Shown: positions 19,130-28,449 of the stretch, piece by piece | Position numbering within the stretch: position 1 is the first letter of the stretch | Layout: each line of letters opens with the position of its first letter | NCBI GenBank assembly: GCA_013298895.1 | Contig: JAAFJM010000008.1 | Span: 1 to 64,000, forward strand | Origin: Bacteroidota bacterium | GTDB taxonomy: Bacteria > Bacteroidota > Bacteroidia > UKL13-3 | Reading direction: 5' to 3' | Length of the DNA: 64,000 nt | Notes under the pieces: model-generated | Database searches by the model: none | What the model saw: the letters and a program-made list of their open reading frames with translations, nothing else | Told to the model about the DNA's origin: nothing | Program-made: the position numbers and the translations under genes

Positions 19130-20281
19130 ATGAATGATTTAACTAATGTTGAAAATTTTAATTATTCAACCAGTAAAATTTTTACCGAAGCGCAAGATTT
19201 TTTACCTATTAACGGAACCGATTATGTAGAACTTTATGTTGGCAATGCCAAACAAGCCGCTCACTATTATAAAACTGCTTTTGGGTTTAAAGATTTAGCT
19301 TATGCTGGACTTGAAACTGGCTTGCGCGATAGAACTTCTTATGTATTGCAACAAGGTAAAATTAGGTTGGTATTAACCACTCCTTTTAACCCTGAAACCG
19401 AAATGGCCAAACATTTACAACAACATGGCGATGGTGTAAAAGTTATTGCTTTGTGGGTTAACGATGCTTATGATGCCTTTGAACAAACCACCATTAGAGG
19501 TGCAAAACCTTATATGCAACCACAAACCATTGAAGATAAAAATGGAAAAGTGCGCATGAGCGGCATTCACACTTATGGCGATACGGTTCATATTTTTGTT
19601 GAACGTAAAGATTATAATGGCATTTTTTTACCGGGTTACGAAGCTTTAGAAACAGGCTACGAGCCAGGAACTTGTGGTTTAAAATACATTGACCACATGG
19701 TGGGAAATGTGGAGCTAGGAGCCATGAACACTTGGTCTGATTTTTATGCCAACGTAATGGGTTTTGCCAATTTAGTTACCTTCGATGATAAAGATATTTC
19801 AACCGAATACACAGCTTTGATGAGTAAAGTAATGAGCAATGGCAATGGTTATATCAAATTCCCTATTAACGAACCTGCTTTAGGTAAAAAGAAAAGCCAA
19901 GTAGAGGAATATTTAGATTTTTACAGAGGTCCGGGTTGCCAACATATAGCCGTAGCTACCGATGATATTGTGTTTACCATTTCCGAAATGCGCAAACGTG
20001 GTGTGGAATTTTTATACGTTCCCGGCACTTATTACGATACCGTAGCCGATAGAGTAGGAGTGATAGCCGAAGATTTAAATGAACTAAAAAAATGGGGTAT
20101 TATGGTTGATAGAGATGAAGAAGGTTACTTACTTCAAATTTTTACCAAACCAGTGGAAGATAGACCTACCTTATTTTTCGAAATCATTCAACGCAAAGGC
20201 GCCAAAAGTTTTGGTAAAGGAAATTTCCAAGCACTGTTCGAATCAATAGAAGCTGAACAAGCCCGCAGAGGAACGCTTTAA
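19130..20281 (+). CDS. hppD: 4-Hydroxyphenylpyruvate dioxygenase
   Basis: A 383-residue iron enzyme that turns 4-hydroxyphenylpyruvate into homogentisate. Two vicinal-oxygen-chelate domains are present: GTDYVELYVGNAKQAAHYYK starts the first, and YIDHMVGNVE starts the catalytic second. The iron triad can be placed at H189, H272 (in CQHIAVATDDI) and E351 (in FFEIIQR), with spacings of 83 and 79 residues like those of known enzymes. The conserved C-terminal G-x-GNF-x-ALF motif is present near the end. Together with hmgA it converts tyrosine-derived keto acid to maleylacetoacetate. Confidence 0.96.
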   Translation: MNDLTNVENFNYSTSKIFTEAQDFLPINGTDYVELYVGNAKQAAHYYKTAFGFKDLAYAGLETGLRDRTSYVLQQGKIRLVLTTPFNPETEMAKHLQQHGDGVKVIALWVNDAYDAFEQTTIRGAKPYMQPQTIEDKNGKVRMSGIHTYGDTVHIFVERKDYNGIFLPGYEALETGYEPGTCGLKYIDHMVGNVELGAMNTWSDFYANVMGFANLVTFDDKDISTEYTALMSKVMSNGNGYIKFPINEPALGKKKSQVEEYLDFYRGPGCQHIAVATDDIVFTISEMRKRGVEFLYVPGTYYDTVADRVGVIAEDLNELKKWGIMVDRDEEGYLLQIFTKPVEDRPTLFFEIIQRKGAKSFGKGNFQALFESIEAEQARRGTL

Positions 20282-20291
20282 AAAATTATGA

Positions 20292-20334
20292 ATTATGAAT
20301 TTTGAATTACGAATTCTAAATTTTGAATGCTGAA
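20292..20334 (+). repeat. GAATT-rich short repeat, copy 1
   Basis: This stretch just after hppD contains a 26-base unit (20292-20317, beginning ATTATGAATTTTGAATTA) followed by AAATTTTGAATGCTGAA (20318-20334). Both units recur in the gap between nuoE and nuoD: the 26-mer inverted at 52264-52289 with 25 of 26 bases equal, and the second unit at 52174-52190 with one change. It looks like a dispersed intergenic repeat. Confidence 0.65.
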
Positions 20335-20373
20335 GTTTAGTTAAAGGAGCACAAATTCGTCTGAAAGTTTTCG

Positions 20374-20414
20374 AGCTTCGCTCAATGTCTGCGGTCGTTG
20401 AGCGAAGCTTTTTT
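20374..20414 (+). terminator. Rho-independent terminator of the hmgA-hppD operon
   Basis: A perfect 12-bp stem, AGCTTCGCTCAA at 20374-20385 against 20398-20409, with a 12-base loop and a T run to 20414. It is about 93 bases past the hppD stop and is the only strong terminator in this gap. Confidence 0.85.
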
Positions 20415-20544
20415 GTTAAAGGACGAAACGAATATCAATTAAATAAAATACTTAAGTACTCCTCATTAATCAAGCAATTTACACCACCACATCGATCAAC
20501 TCAATAAACTTAATTAACTCAATTAACCTATCAACCCAATTAAC

Positions 20545-20918
20545 CAATCTTTTTTACCTCAACTTAACCTCTGCCAAAAAAGGATTTCCACTGCTATCCC
20601 TAACGCAATTTTTGCGAGAAAAACATAAGGAAAATAATTCCATTAACGATGTGCGATAGGTCGGCAAAAAAGCGGGCCAGCCCAATCCCGAAATCTTTCG
20701 GGATATGCGTGGAAGCATTTTTTGCCTTGATTTTTTGTTTCTTTTTCATCTAAGGAAAAAGAAAGAAAGAAAAAAGTTATTATGTGAAAAATTATGGAAT
20801 AAATTGATGAGTAAACTTCGAATGGGCGTTCGAGCGGGCTATTCGTTCCAATCTTTTTTACCCTACCTCACAACTCAATAAACAAAAATGGAATTTCACC
20901 GCTATTTCTAACGTAATT
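20545..20918. repeat. Pair of diverged intergenic repeat units with a central hairpin
   Basis: Two related units lie about 300 bases apart in the same direction. Each begins CCAATCTTTTTTACC (around 20545 and 20849) and ends in a 29-base block (20582-20610 and 20890-20918) that agrees at 23 positions, including GCTAT and CTAACG. Between them is a hairpin, ATCCCGAAA and its complement at 20685-20704, and a G+C-richer stretch. From memory, similar minus-strand text recurs between genes in other Bacteroidota, so this looks like remnants of a dispersed non-coding element. No open frame of note was found. Confidence 0.5.
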
Positions 20919-21087
20919 ATAAACTCCATAACCATTTTCAAATCCTAAAAGTAAATTTATAAAAAACTAAATTACTTTTTTAACCATAAAAATCTACGGT
21001 TTAAGGCTCTTTATTGATGGTCCATTATTCAATTATATATTTTATTGAAATTCATTTTCATTTTTGTGCCATAATTATTTACAAACC

Positions 21088-23457
21088 ATGAAACACACAA
21101 TTAACTATTTTTTTATTTTTTTATTTTTGGGCTTTGGAGTAGCCAAAGCTCAAAATAGCAAACAAACTTTAAGAGGTACCGCCTTTGATAAGGAAACAAA
21201 ACAACCTTTGGTAGGTGCAACTATTATTATTTTAAATGATCAAAAAAAGTTGGGTACAGTGACTGATGCAACTGGAGAATTTAAAATTTTGGAAGTACCT
21301 GTTGGCCGACAAACTTTAAAAGTAACTTATTTAGGTTACGAACCATTGGTAATTCCTGATATTATGGTAACTGCTGGTAAAGAAGTGGTGCTTGAATTAG
21401 GTTTAACCGAAGCCTTGAAAAAAATGAACGAAGTTGTAATTTCGTACGATAGGAAAAAGGATAGAACTGTAACTAACAATGAAATGGCTACAGTTAGTTC
21501 GCGCTCATTTAACCCTGATGATACTAAAAAATTTGCAGGTGCTTTAGGAGACCCAAGCAGAATGGCGGCTAACTTTGCTGGTGTTGTAGCTGGTAACGAT
21601 AGCAGAAACGATATAGTAGTGCGCGGAAACTCGCCAAGTGCTATGCTTTGGCAATTAGAAGGCGTTAATATTCCTAACCCTAATCACTTTGGAAGTAATT
21701 TTGGAACTGGTGGTCCGGTAAGTATGTTAAATGCCAATAATATTGGTAAATCAGACTTCTTTACAAGCGCTTTTCCTGCGCAATATGGTAATGCCAATGG
21801 AGGAGTTTTTGATTTAGTATTGCGCGAAGGTAATAACCAAAAGCGCGAGTTTATTGGACAAATTGGTTTTAATGGTTTTGAATTAGGTGCCGAAGGTCCA
21901 TTTAGCAAAAAATCAAAGGCATCATACATATTTAATTACCGTTATTCTACTTTAGGATTGTTAAAAAATGTGGGTGTAAATGCAGGCACAGGCGCGGCTA
22001 CTCCATTGTATCAAGATATGAATTTTAAAATTGCTATTCCTACAAAAGGCAAGGGTAAATTTACCATATTTGGTATGGGGGGCATTAGTTCAATTGATTT
22101 ATTAGCCAAAGATGTAGATACAGCTGGAGTTGATTTTTATGGAAATGTATATCAAAATCAATTGCCACGTTATAGTAAAGCTGTAGTAGGAACTGCTTTT
22201 GAAAAAAGTTTAAGTAGTAAAACTTGGGGTAAAATTACCTTAGCTACAAGTTATAGTGATGATAATTACACTGCTGATAGTATTAGTTTACCAAATACCC
22301 AAACGTGGCGTCAAGCTAAAGGGGTTTTTGTCGATACCAAGTATTCGGCAGTACTAAACTTAACCCATAAGTTCAATGCTAAAAATACTTTAAACTTTGG
22401 TGTAACCAACGATTTAACTCACTTTGATTACAATAATAGAAATTATTATTATGCTGGAACCATTGATACCATTAGGGTAAACCAAGTAGGAAATGTTAAT
22501 TTAACCCAAGCATATGCTCAGTTGAAACATCGTTTCAATAGCAGATTAACTTTAAATTTAGGTTTACATGGTCAATATTTATCGGTAAACGAAAAAGCTG
22601 TAATAGAGCCTAGAGTTGGGGTAAGATATGCCATTAGCGAAAAATCAAGCATTAATTTTGGCTATGGTTTGCATCACCAATCATTACCCATTTATAACTT
22701 ATTTGTAAAAAATCAGTTGGGACAAGAAAGCAATAAAAAATTAGATTTCATACAATCAAATCATTTGGTATTAGGTTACGAAATGCAAATTTCAAAATTA
22801 TTAAAAGTAAAAGTTGAAACTTATTATCAATACTTGAATAATGTTCCTGTTAATACATTTTCTTCTACCTATTCTGCTTTAAATATTGGAGCCTCTTTTG
22901 CCCCAAGCAATGAGTATGATTTAACTAGTTCAGGAAGTGGTCAAAACTATGGTGTGGAGCTAACTTTTGAAAGATATTATAATAAAGGATTTTACTTTTT
23001 ACTTACAGGTTCGTTATTCGATAGTAAATACAAAGGAAGCGATGGTGTAGAACGCAATACAGCATTTAATACAAAATATGCAGCTAATTTTTTAGCAGGA
23101 AAAGAAGTTACAATTGGTAAAAAAGGAAATGTAATTTATGCTAATATAAAATTAACTACAGTTGGAGGTAAGTATATTACACCACTTGATTTTACAGCAT
23201 CGCAAGCTAAGGGTGAAGCAGTTTATAAAGAAGAAAATGCTTTTAGCCAAAAACAAGAAGCTTATTTTAGAACCGATTTGAAAGTAGGCTACAGACGCGA
23301 TTTTAAAAAGAGCTCAATGGAATTTGCTGTTGATTTTCAAAACATAACTAACCACCAAAACATATTTAGCCAAGGTTATAATAGAACTAAAAACACCATT
23401 TCAACTGAATACCAACAAGGATTTTTTCCAGTACCCATGTTTAGATATACATTTTAG
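21088..23457 (+). CDS. TonB-dependent outer-membrane receptor with CarboxypepD_reg-like domain
   Basis: A 789-residue outer-membrane transporter. I chose the ATG at 21088, which gives MKHTINYFFIFLFLGFGVAKAQ, a clean signal peptide; an in-frame TTG at 21064 adds nothing useful. Residues about 25-105 form a carboxypeptidase-regulatory-like beta sandwich (TLRGTAFDKETKQPLVGATI, then LKVTYLGYEP). The plug domain follows (NDIVVRGNSPSAMLWQLEGV), then a beta-barrel ending in the terminal aromatic FRYTF. It lacks the SusC length and has no SusD partner. The substrate is unknown. The next two genes make a LytS/LytTR-type two-component system and may control it. Confidence 0.92.
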   Translation: MKHTINYFFIFLFLGFGVAKAQNSKQTLRGTAFDKETKQPLVGATIIILNDQKKLGTVTDATGEFKILEVPVGRQTLKVTYLGYEPLVIPDIMVTAGKEVVLELGLTEALKKMNEVVISYDRKKDRTVTNNEMATVSSRSFNPDDTKKFAGALGDPSRMAANFAGVVAGNDSRNDIVVRGNSPSAMLWQLEGVNIPNPNHFGSNFGTGGPVSMLNANNIGKSDFFTSAFPAQYGNANGGVFDLVLREGNNQKREFIGQIGFNGFELGAEGPFSKKSKASYIFNYRYSTLGLLKNVGVNAGTGAATPLYQDMNFKIAIPTKGKGKFTIFGMGGISSIDLLAKDVDTAGVDFYGNVYQNQLPRYSKAVVGTAFEKSLSSKTWGKITLATSYSDDNYTADSISLPNTQTWRQAKGVFVDTKYSAVLNLTHKFNAKNTLNFGVTNDLTHFDYNNRNYYYAGTIDTIRVNQVGNVNLTQAYAQLKHRFNSRLTLNLGLHGQYLSVNEKAVIEPRVGVRYAISEKSSINFGYGLHHQSLPIYNLFVKNQLGQESNKKLDFIQSNHLVLGYEMQISKLLKVKVETYYQYLNNVPVNTFSSTYSALNIGASFAPSNEYDLTSSGSGQNYGVELTFERYYNKGFYFLLTGSLFDSKYKGSDGVERNTAFNTKYAANFLAGKEVTIGKKGNVIYANIKLTTVGGKYITPLDFTASQAKGEAVYKEENAFSQKQEAYFRTDLKVGYRRDFKKSSMEFAVDFQNITNHQNIFSQGYNRTKNTISTEYQQGFFPVPMFRYTF

Positions 23458-23581
23458 TTGTTAGTTGACAGTTGTTGGTTGATAGACTAAGAACTAAGTA
23501 CAACGAACTAAAAACTACGAACTAAATCACGCAAGGCGTGAAAAAACTTATATTGCGTAAAAAATAAAATAATAAATTTAA

Positions 23582-24628
23582 ATGGCTATTTCTTCAAAAG
23601 CATTTCAAAAACTTTCAAGTCCTAAAGACATTATCGTAAGACATTTAATAATTGCGGTTATTTCTCTTGCTTTTGGATACTTGTCGTTTTTAAGCGCTCC
23701 AAAAGGTGTAAGCCATTTTTTTATACGAGCTTATTTTTCAAACTTTATATACATAGCTCTTATTTGGAATGGAAACATTTTGTTAATGGGTATAGTAGAT
23801 AAAGTTTATGATATAGATTCTGAGGTTAGAAAAAAGCTATTGCTGTCGGCAGCAGTAGCTTTACTTTTACCCATATTTATGCATTATACCTATAGCTTTT
23901 GGTTTTTTCCATTGGTTAATGGTTTTGATTGTACATTAAATTCAAAAGAAAATTTTACCTATTTAATTGTATCGGTGGTTACTACTTTATTGGTTAACAG
24001 TGTATATATGTCTATAGAGTTTTTTAACCATTGGCGAAAAACATTGTTAGAAAAAGAAGAATTTAAGCGTACCAGTTTAAGTGCCGAATTTGAAGCTTTA
24101 AAGAATCAAGTTAATCCTCATTTTTTATTCAATTCATTAAATACTCTCAGTAGTTTAATTGACGAAAATCCAGTGCAAGCCAACGAGTTTGTTCAAAAAT
24201 TATCTAGCGTTTATCGTTATGTATTAACCCACCGCGATAAAGAAACTGTGTTGTTGCAAGATGAAGTAGAGTTTATAAAATCGTATATATTTTTGAATAA
24301 AATACGTTTTGGCGAAAACTTAAATATTCATATTAATTTAAATGAATCTTGTTTGCAATTGAATATTCCAACTTTAACACTGCAAATGTTGGTAGAAAAT
24401 GCCATCAAACACAATGTTATCTCGGCCAATAAACCATTAACGGTTTATATTAATTGCGAAAAAGTATACATAGAAGTAACCAATAATTTACAAGCTAAAT
24501 TAATGACTGTAGAAAGCAGTGGTATTGGTTTAAGCAATATTATTGAAAGGTATAAGTACTTAACTACCAAACAGGTTTTTATTAATAAAACCGAAACCAA
24601 TTTTAGTGTAAAAGTTCCATTGGTTTAA
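23582..24628 (+). CDS. LytS/YehU-type sensor histidine kinase
   Basis: A 348-residue inner-membrane kinase. Four hydrophobic segments fill residues about 15-150. The His_kinase domain (PF06580 type) follows with the phospho-acceptor H180 in NQVNPHFLFNSLNTL, then RYVLTHRDKETVLLQDEV and an ATPase part with LQMLVENAIKHN and SGIGLSNIIERY. It has no obvious extracellular sensor, so the membrane helices may sense the signal. The LytTR regulator gene starts 22 bases later and is surely its partner. Confidence 0.93.
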   Translation: MAISSKAFQKLSSPKDIIVRHLIIAVISLAFGYLSFLSAPKGVSHFFIRAYFSNFIYIALIWNGNILLMGIVDKVYDIDSEVRKKLLLSAAVALLLPIFMHYTYSFWFFPLVNGFDCTLNSKENFTYLIVSVVTTLLVNSVYMSIEFFNHWRKTLLEKEEFKRTSLSAEFEALKNQVNPHFLFNSLNTLSSLIDENPVQANEFVQKLSSVYRYVLTHRDKETVLLQDEVEFIKSYIFLNKIRFGENLNIHINLNESCLQLNIPTLTLQMLVENAIKHNVISANKPLTVYINCEKVYIEVTNNLQAKLMTVESSGIGLSNIIERYKYLTTKQVFINKTETNFSVKVPLV

Positions 24629-24650
24629 TGCTATTATTTAAAAATTTGAA

Positions 24651-25412
24651 ATGAAAATAATAATTATTGAAGATGAAACACCTGCTTTAAACCGCATAAA
24701 AAAAATGGTTTTAGAGGTGGAGCCAATTATAGAAATACTTGATACAGCTGATAGCATTGAACAATCGGTTCAAGTTATTGAAAAACATGAAGGTAATATT
24801 GATTTGATATTAATGGATATTGAACTTGCCGATGGGCAAAGTTTTGAAATATTTAACCTTACAGAAGTAAAATGCCCAATAATTTTTACTACTGCTTACG
24901 ATGAGTTTGCGCTAAAAGCTTTTAAAGTTAACAGCATTGATTATTTGCTAAAACCTATTGATAAACAAGAGTTAAAAGCTGCTTTCCAAAAGTTTAAATC
25001 TATTCAAAAAAGTGCCAATAATGTAGATGCGTTAAAAGAAATGTTGGCTCAAATTTCAGCACCTAAAAATGGTTTTAAAGAACGATTTTTAGTAAAATTA
25101 GGAGAAAGGTTGATTTCAGTTCCAGCTAACGATATTGCCTACTTTTTATCAAAAGATAAATTGACCTATTTGATAACAAAAAATAACAATAAATATGTGG
25201 TTGACTATACGCTGGAAGAGTTAGGAAACATGCTCGATAGAAAATACTTTTTTCAAATAAACAGACAGTTTATAGTTGCAATAAATAGTATTACCAATAT
25301 TCATAATTATTTTAATGGAAAATTGAAAATTCAATTAGTTCCAGTTGTAGAAGAAGAAGTTTTAGTGAGTAGAGAGAGAGCTGGTGAATTGAAATTATGG
25401 CTTAATCAATAA
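24651..25412 (+). CDS. LytTR-family response regulator
   Basis: A 253-residue DNA-binding regulator. The receiver domain (1-120) has the acidic pocket IIEDE, the phospho-acceptor D56 in LILMDIELADG, the T of FTTAYDEFA and the K of DYLLKPI. The LytTR DNA-binding domain fills about 145-250, with RFLVKLGERLISVPANDIAYF and FFQINRQFIVAINSI. It pairs with the kinase gene just upstream. The TonB receptor gene upstream of both is the obvious candidate target, which is an inference from position. Confidence 0.94.
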   Translation: MKIIIIEDETPALNRIKKMVLEVEPIIEILDTADSIEQSVQVIEKHEGNIDLILMDIELADGQSFEIFNLTEVKCPIIFTTAYDEFALKAFKVNSIDYLLKPIDKQELKAAFQKFKSIQKSANNVDALKEMLAQISAPKNGFKERFLVKLGERLISVPANDIAYFLSKDKLTYLITKNNNKYVVDYTLEELGNMLDRKYFFQINRQFIVAINSITNIHNYFNGKLKIQLVPVVEEEVLVSRERAGELKLWLNQ

Positions 25413-25450
25413 TATTTTTATTAATCATAAAATTTGCTTAAAATTGTTTC

Positions 25451-25466
25451 GTAGTAATTATACTAC
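25451..25466 (+). promoter_or_regulatory. Small dyad just before the second PAS kinase gene
   Basis: GTAGTA and TACTAC flank ATTA and end eight bases before the ATG at 25475. It could fold in the mRNA near the start codon or act as a small operator. The stem is only six base pairs, so this is weak. Confidence 0.3.
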
Positions 25467-25474
25467 AAAATTAT

Positions 25475-28447
25475 ATGGCAAATAATTTAAGTAAAAATTT
25501 ATATTCTAAATTTGCGGATGAAATTTACAACAATTCTCCAATTTCTATTTTTATTGTAAATAATAACGGTATAATAAAAAGTGCCAATAAAAGTGCCCTT
25601 GCCTTAACTGGTCTTTCACTCGAAAATATAATAGCCAAGACAATTTACGAATTAGTACCTAAAACAGAAATGTTTTTTCCTAAAAGTTGGTGGCAAAAAG
25701 TTTTAAAACGAAACACAAATGAATTATTAACTTCAATAAAAGATAGTAAGTTCAATGAAATTCCTGTAAAGATTACAGCTCAATTTAATATTGATTCAGA
25801 ATTTCATCTGTTGTATATTAGTAAACTTTCACCTATTGAAAAAGTGAGTGATGAACTTATAAAATCAGAAGATAAACTATTGGCTTATTTTAATAGTACA
25901 AGCGAGTTAATAGTAATTATTAATAAGGATAAAATAATAGTAAATTTTAATAGAATTTTTGAGCAATATGTTCAAATGGTTTATAAGGCAAAGGTAAAGG
26001 AAGGAGATAGTATAGTTGATTTTATAACTTCTGAAACCATAGATGATTTTCATAAAAATTTTGAAAAGGCCTACAATGGAAATGAAGTTAAGTTAGAGCG
26101 CGAAGTTTTTTTTCAAAATTCAAGTATTTGGTGGGCCATTACATACTTGCCTGTTCGAAATGCTTTAGGCCAAATTCTTGGTGTTGCCTTTGTATTACAA
26201 AATATTGATGAAAAAAAGATTGCAGAAGACTCCTTAATAAAAAGTGAAGAAAGATTTAAGTTAGTAATTGAAGGTACTAATGAAGGTTGGTGGGATTGGG
26301 ATTTGGTATCGAATCAATTGTTCTATTCGCCTAAATGGTGGCATATTTTAGGCTATCAAAATAATGAGCTAATAAATATTGTTAATTTTTGGTATAAAAT
26401 TGTTCATCCTGACGATATTGATTTTGTGCAATCTACTTTTCAAAATGCTTTAGCGTCACAAGTGCGTACCTACGAAATTGAGTTCAAAGCCAAGCATAAG
26501 AAAGGACATTTTATTCCAATGCTTTCAAGAGGTTATATTTTACGTAACGAAGATGGTGTTGCTGTCAGGGTCTCTGGATTAGATATGGATTTAACGGAAC
26601 GCAAGAACAATGAAAACTTGTTATTAGAGAATCAAAGAAAATTACAAATAACTCAAAATTTAGCTTGTATTGGTAATTATGAAATTGATTTAATCAATTA
26701 TTCTTGGAAGGCTTCTTCTACTATTTTTGAAATTATTGGGGCTAAAATAAATTCCATTAATAACGTAAATGATTTTTTGAATTTAATTGAACCAAGTTAT
26801 AAAGATAAGGTAACTGAAATATATAATCGTGCCTTTGAAACATATGAGCCATTTACTACAGAGTATCAAATAATTAAATTAAATAGTAATGAAGCTCGTT
26901 GGGTGGTTGATCTAGCAAATTTTGATTTAGATACTCATGGAAAGCCAATTAGAATCTTAGGTGCTATTCAAGATATTACTGAAAGAAAAAGTATTGAAAA
27001 TAACCTGAATAAAAGTGAGGTAAAGTACCGTAGTTTAATTGAAAATATGGATCTTGGTATTTTAGAGGTTGATAACAATGAATTAATTTTAAAAGCCTAT
27101 CCTAAATTTTGCCTAATGGTAGGTTATACCGAAAAAGAACTTTTAGGAAAAAAAGCAACGGATATTTTCTTGCCTAAATTTGAAGTTGATAATTTTTTAA
27201 ATTCAACAAAGGCAAGAGAGTTAGGTTTGTCAAATGCCTATGAAATTCAAATGTATAATAAGAATAAGGAAATTATACATGTGATTATTAGTGGTACACC
27301 TATTTTTAATGAAAAAAGTGAGGTTATTGGGTCTATTGGTATTCATTACAATATTTCTGGTAGAAAACAAATTGAGCAAGAATTAAAGGAAAGTCAAGAA
27401 ACCTTTGAAATGATTTTTTCATCCTCTCCAACACCCCTTATTATCACCAAACCTGAAACAGGTGAAATTGTGCTGGTAAATAAGGCAGCAATTAATTTAC
27501 TTAATTTGTCAGAAAATGAAATAGTGGGTAAATTTACAGACTCCCTATTTATCAATAATAATGATAGGAATATTATTAAAAACATCATAGCTGAAAAGGG
27601 CAAGGTAAAAGATTTAGAGATAAAAATTAAAAACCAAGATCAAGAAATACTATCATGTGTTTTATCCATTGAGGTTATTGATTTTAAAGGAAAGAAAATG
27701 TACCTGAAAAGTTTTACAGATATTACTGAACTTAAAAAAATTGAAAACGAATTAACCAATTCATTTAATTTAGTGAATGAACAAAACAAAAGGCTCCTGA
27801 ATTTTTCATATATAGTTTCTCACAATTTAAGATCGCATACAAGTAATATTAAATCTATTGTAGGTTTTTTGGGTGACGAAGATTCAGAAAGTGAACGATT
27901 GCAATTAACGAATCATTTGGCAACAGTTTCTGATATGCTTGATGAAACTTTAAATAATTTAAATGATGTATTATCAATTCAGAAAAATGTAGATTTGGTT
28001 TTGCAGGATTTAAAATTAATTTTTTACATAAATAAATCTTTAGCATTATTAGATGAACAAATAGTTAAAAACGAAGTTCATTTTGACATAAATATAGATG
28101 ATAAACTAACAATAAAATTTAATGCAGCTTATTTGGAAAGTATTATCTATAATTTAATTTCTAATGCCATTAAATACAGAAAGCCCGATGTTAAACCTGT
28201 TATTAAAATTTCCGCAGAGATAGAAAATGGTAAATGTGTTTTCTCCATATCTGATAATGGAATTGGCATTGATTTGAAAAAAAATGGAGAAAAGTTGTTT
28301 GGTATGTACAAAACATTTCATGGCAATAAAGATGCTAGAGGAATAGGATTATTTATAACCAAAAATCAAGTAGAAGCATTAGGAGGTAAGATTGATGTTA
28401 AGAGTAAACTTGGAGTAGGTAGTACCTTATTAATTACCTTTAAGTAA
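25475..28447 (+). CDS. Orphan six-PAS sensor histidine kinase
   Basis: A 990-residue soluble kinase. Six PAS units can be placed at about 13-110, 130-250, 255-380 (with WWDWDL, a PAS_3 type), 387-510, 514-636 and 640-757. Most end in a D-I-T-E/G-R/L pattern. The H box is SHNLRSHTSNIKSI with H783, where the usual proline after R-S is replaced by H. The ATPase domain has NLISNAIKYRKPD, DNGIGID and GIGLFITKNQVEALGG. It follows the LytTR regulator by 62 bases, yet it has no receiver partner of its own and belongs to a different kinase class, so it is probably independent. It shares architecture with the kinase at 8746. Confidence 0.92.
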   Translation: MANNLSKNLYSKFADEIYNNSPISIFIVNNNGIIKSANKSALALTGLSLENIIAKTIYELVPKTEMFFPKSWWQKVLKRNTNELLTSIKDSKFNEIPVKITAQFNIDSEFHLLYISKLSPIEKVSDELIKSEDKLLAYFNSTSELIVIINKDKIIVNFNRIFEQYVQMVYKAKVKEGDSIVDFITSETIDDFHKNFEKAYNGNEVKLEREVFFQNSSIWWAITYLPVRNALGQILGVAFVLQNIDEKKIAEDSLIKSEERFKLVIEGTNEGWWDWDLVSNQLFYSPKWWHILGYQNNELINIVNFWYKIVHPDDIDFVQSTFQNALASQVRTYEIEFKAKHKKGHFIPMLSRGYILRNEDGVAVRVSGLDMDLTERKNNENLLLENQRKLQITQNLACIGNYEIDLINYSWKASSTIFEIIGAKINSINNVNDFLNLIEPSYKDKVTEIYNRAFETYEPFTTEYQIIKLNSNEARWVVDLANFDLDTHGKPIRILGAIQDITERKSIENNLNKSEVKYRSLIENMDLGILEVDNNELILKAYPKFCLMVGYTEKELLGKKATDIFLPKFEVDNFLNSTKARELGLSNAYEIQMYNKNKEIIHVIISGTPIFNEKSEVIGSIGIHYNISGRKQIEQELKESQETFEMIFSSSPTPLIITKPETGEIVLVNKAAINLLNLSENEIVGKFTDSLFINNNDRNIIKNIIAEKGKVKDLEIKIKNQDQEILSCVLSIEVIDFKGKKMYLKSFTDITELKKIENELTNSFNLVNEQNKRLLNFSYIVSHNLRSHTSNIKSIVGFLGDEDSESERLQLTNHLATVSDMLDETLNNLNDVLSIQKNVDLVLQDLKLIFYINKSLALLDEQIVKNEVHFDINIDDKLTIKFNAAYLESIIYNLISNAIKYRKPDVKPVIKISAEIENGKCVFSISDNGIGIDLKKNGEKLFGMYKTFHGNKDARGIGLFITKNQVEALGGKIDVKSKLGVGSTLLITFK

Positions 28448-28449
28448 CG

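Noticed and set aside
20282-21063. Possible CRISPR array or transposon in the repeat-rich gap
   Set aside because: The repeats are few, unevenly spaced and diverged, with no cas gene or transposase frame.
21064-21087. Upstream TTG start for the TonB receptor
   Set aside because: It would add eight residues before a complete signal peptide that starts at the ATG 21088.
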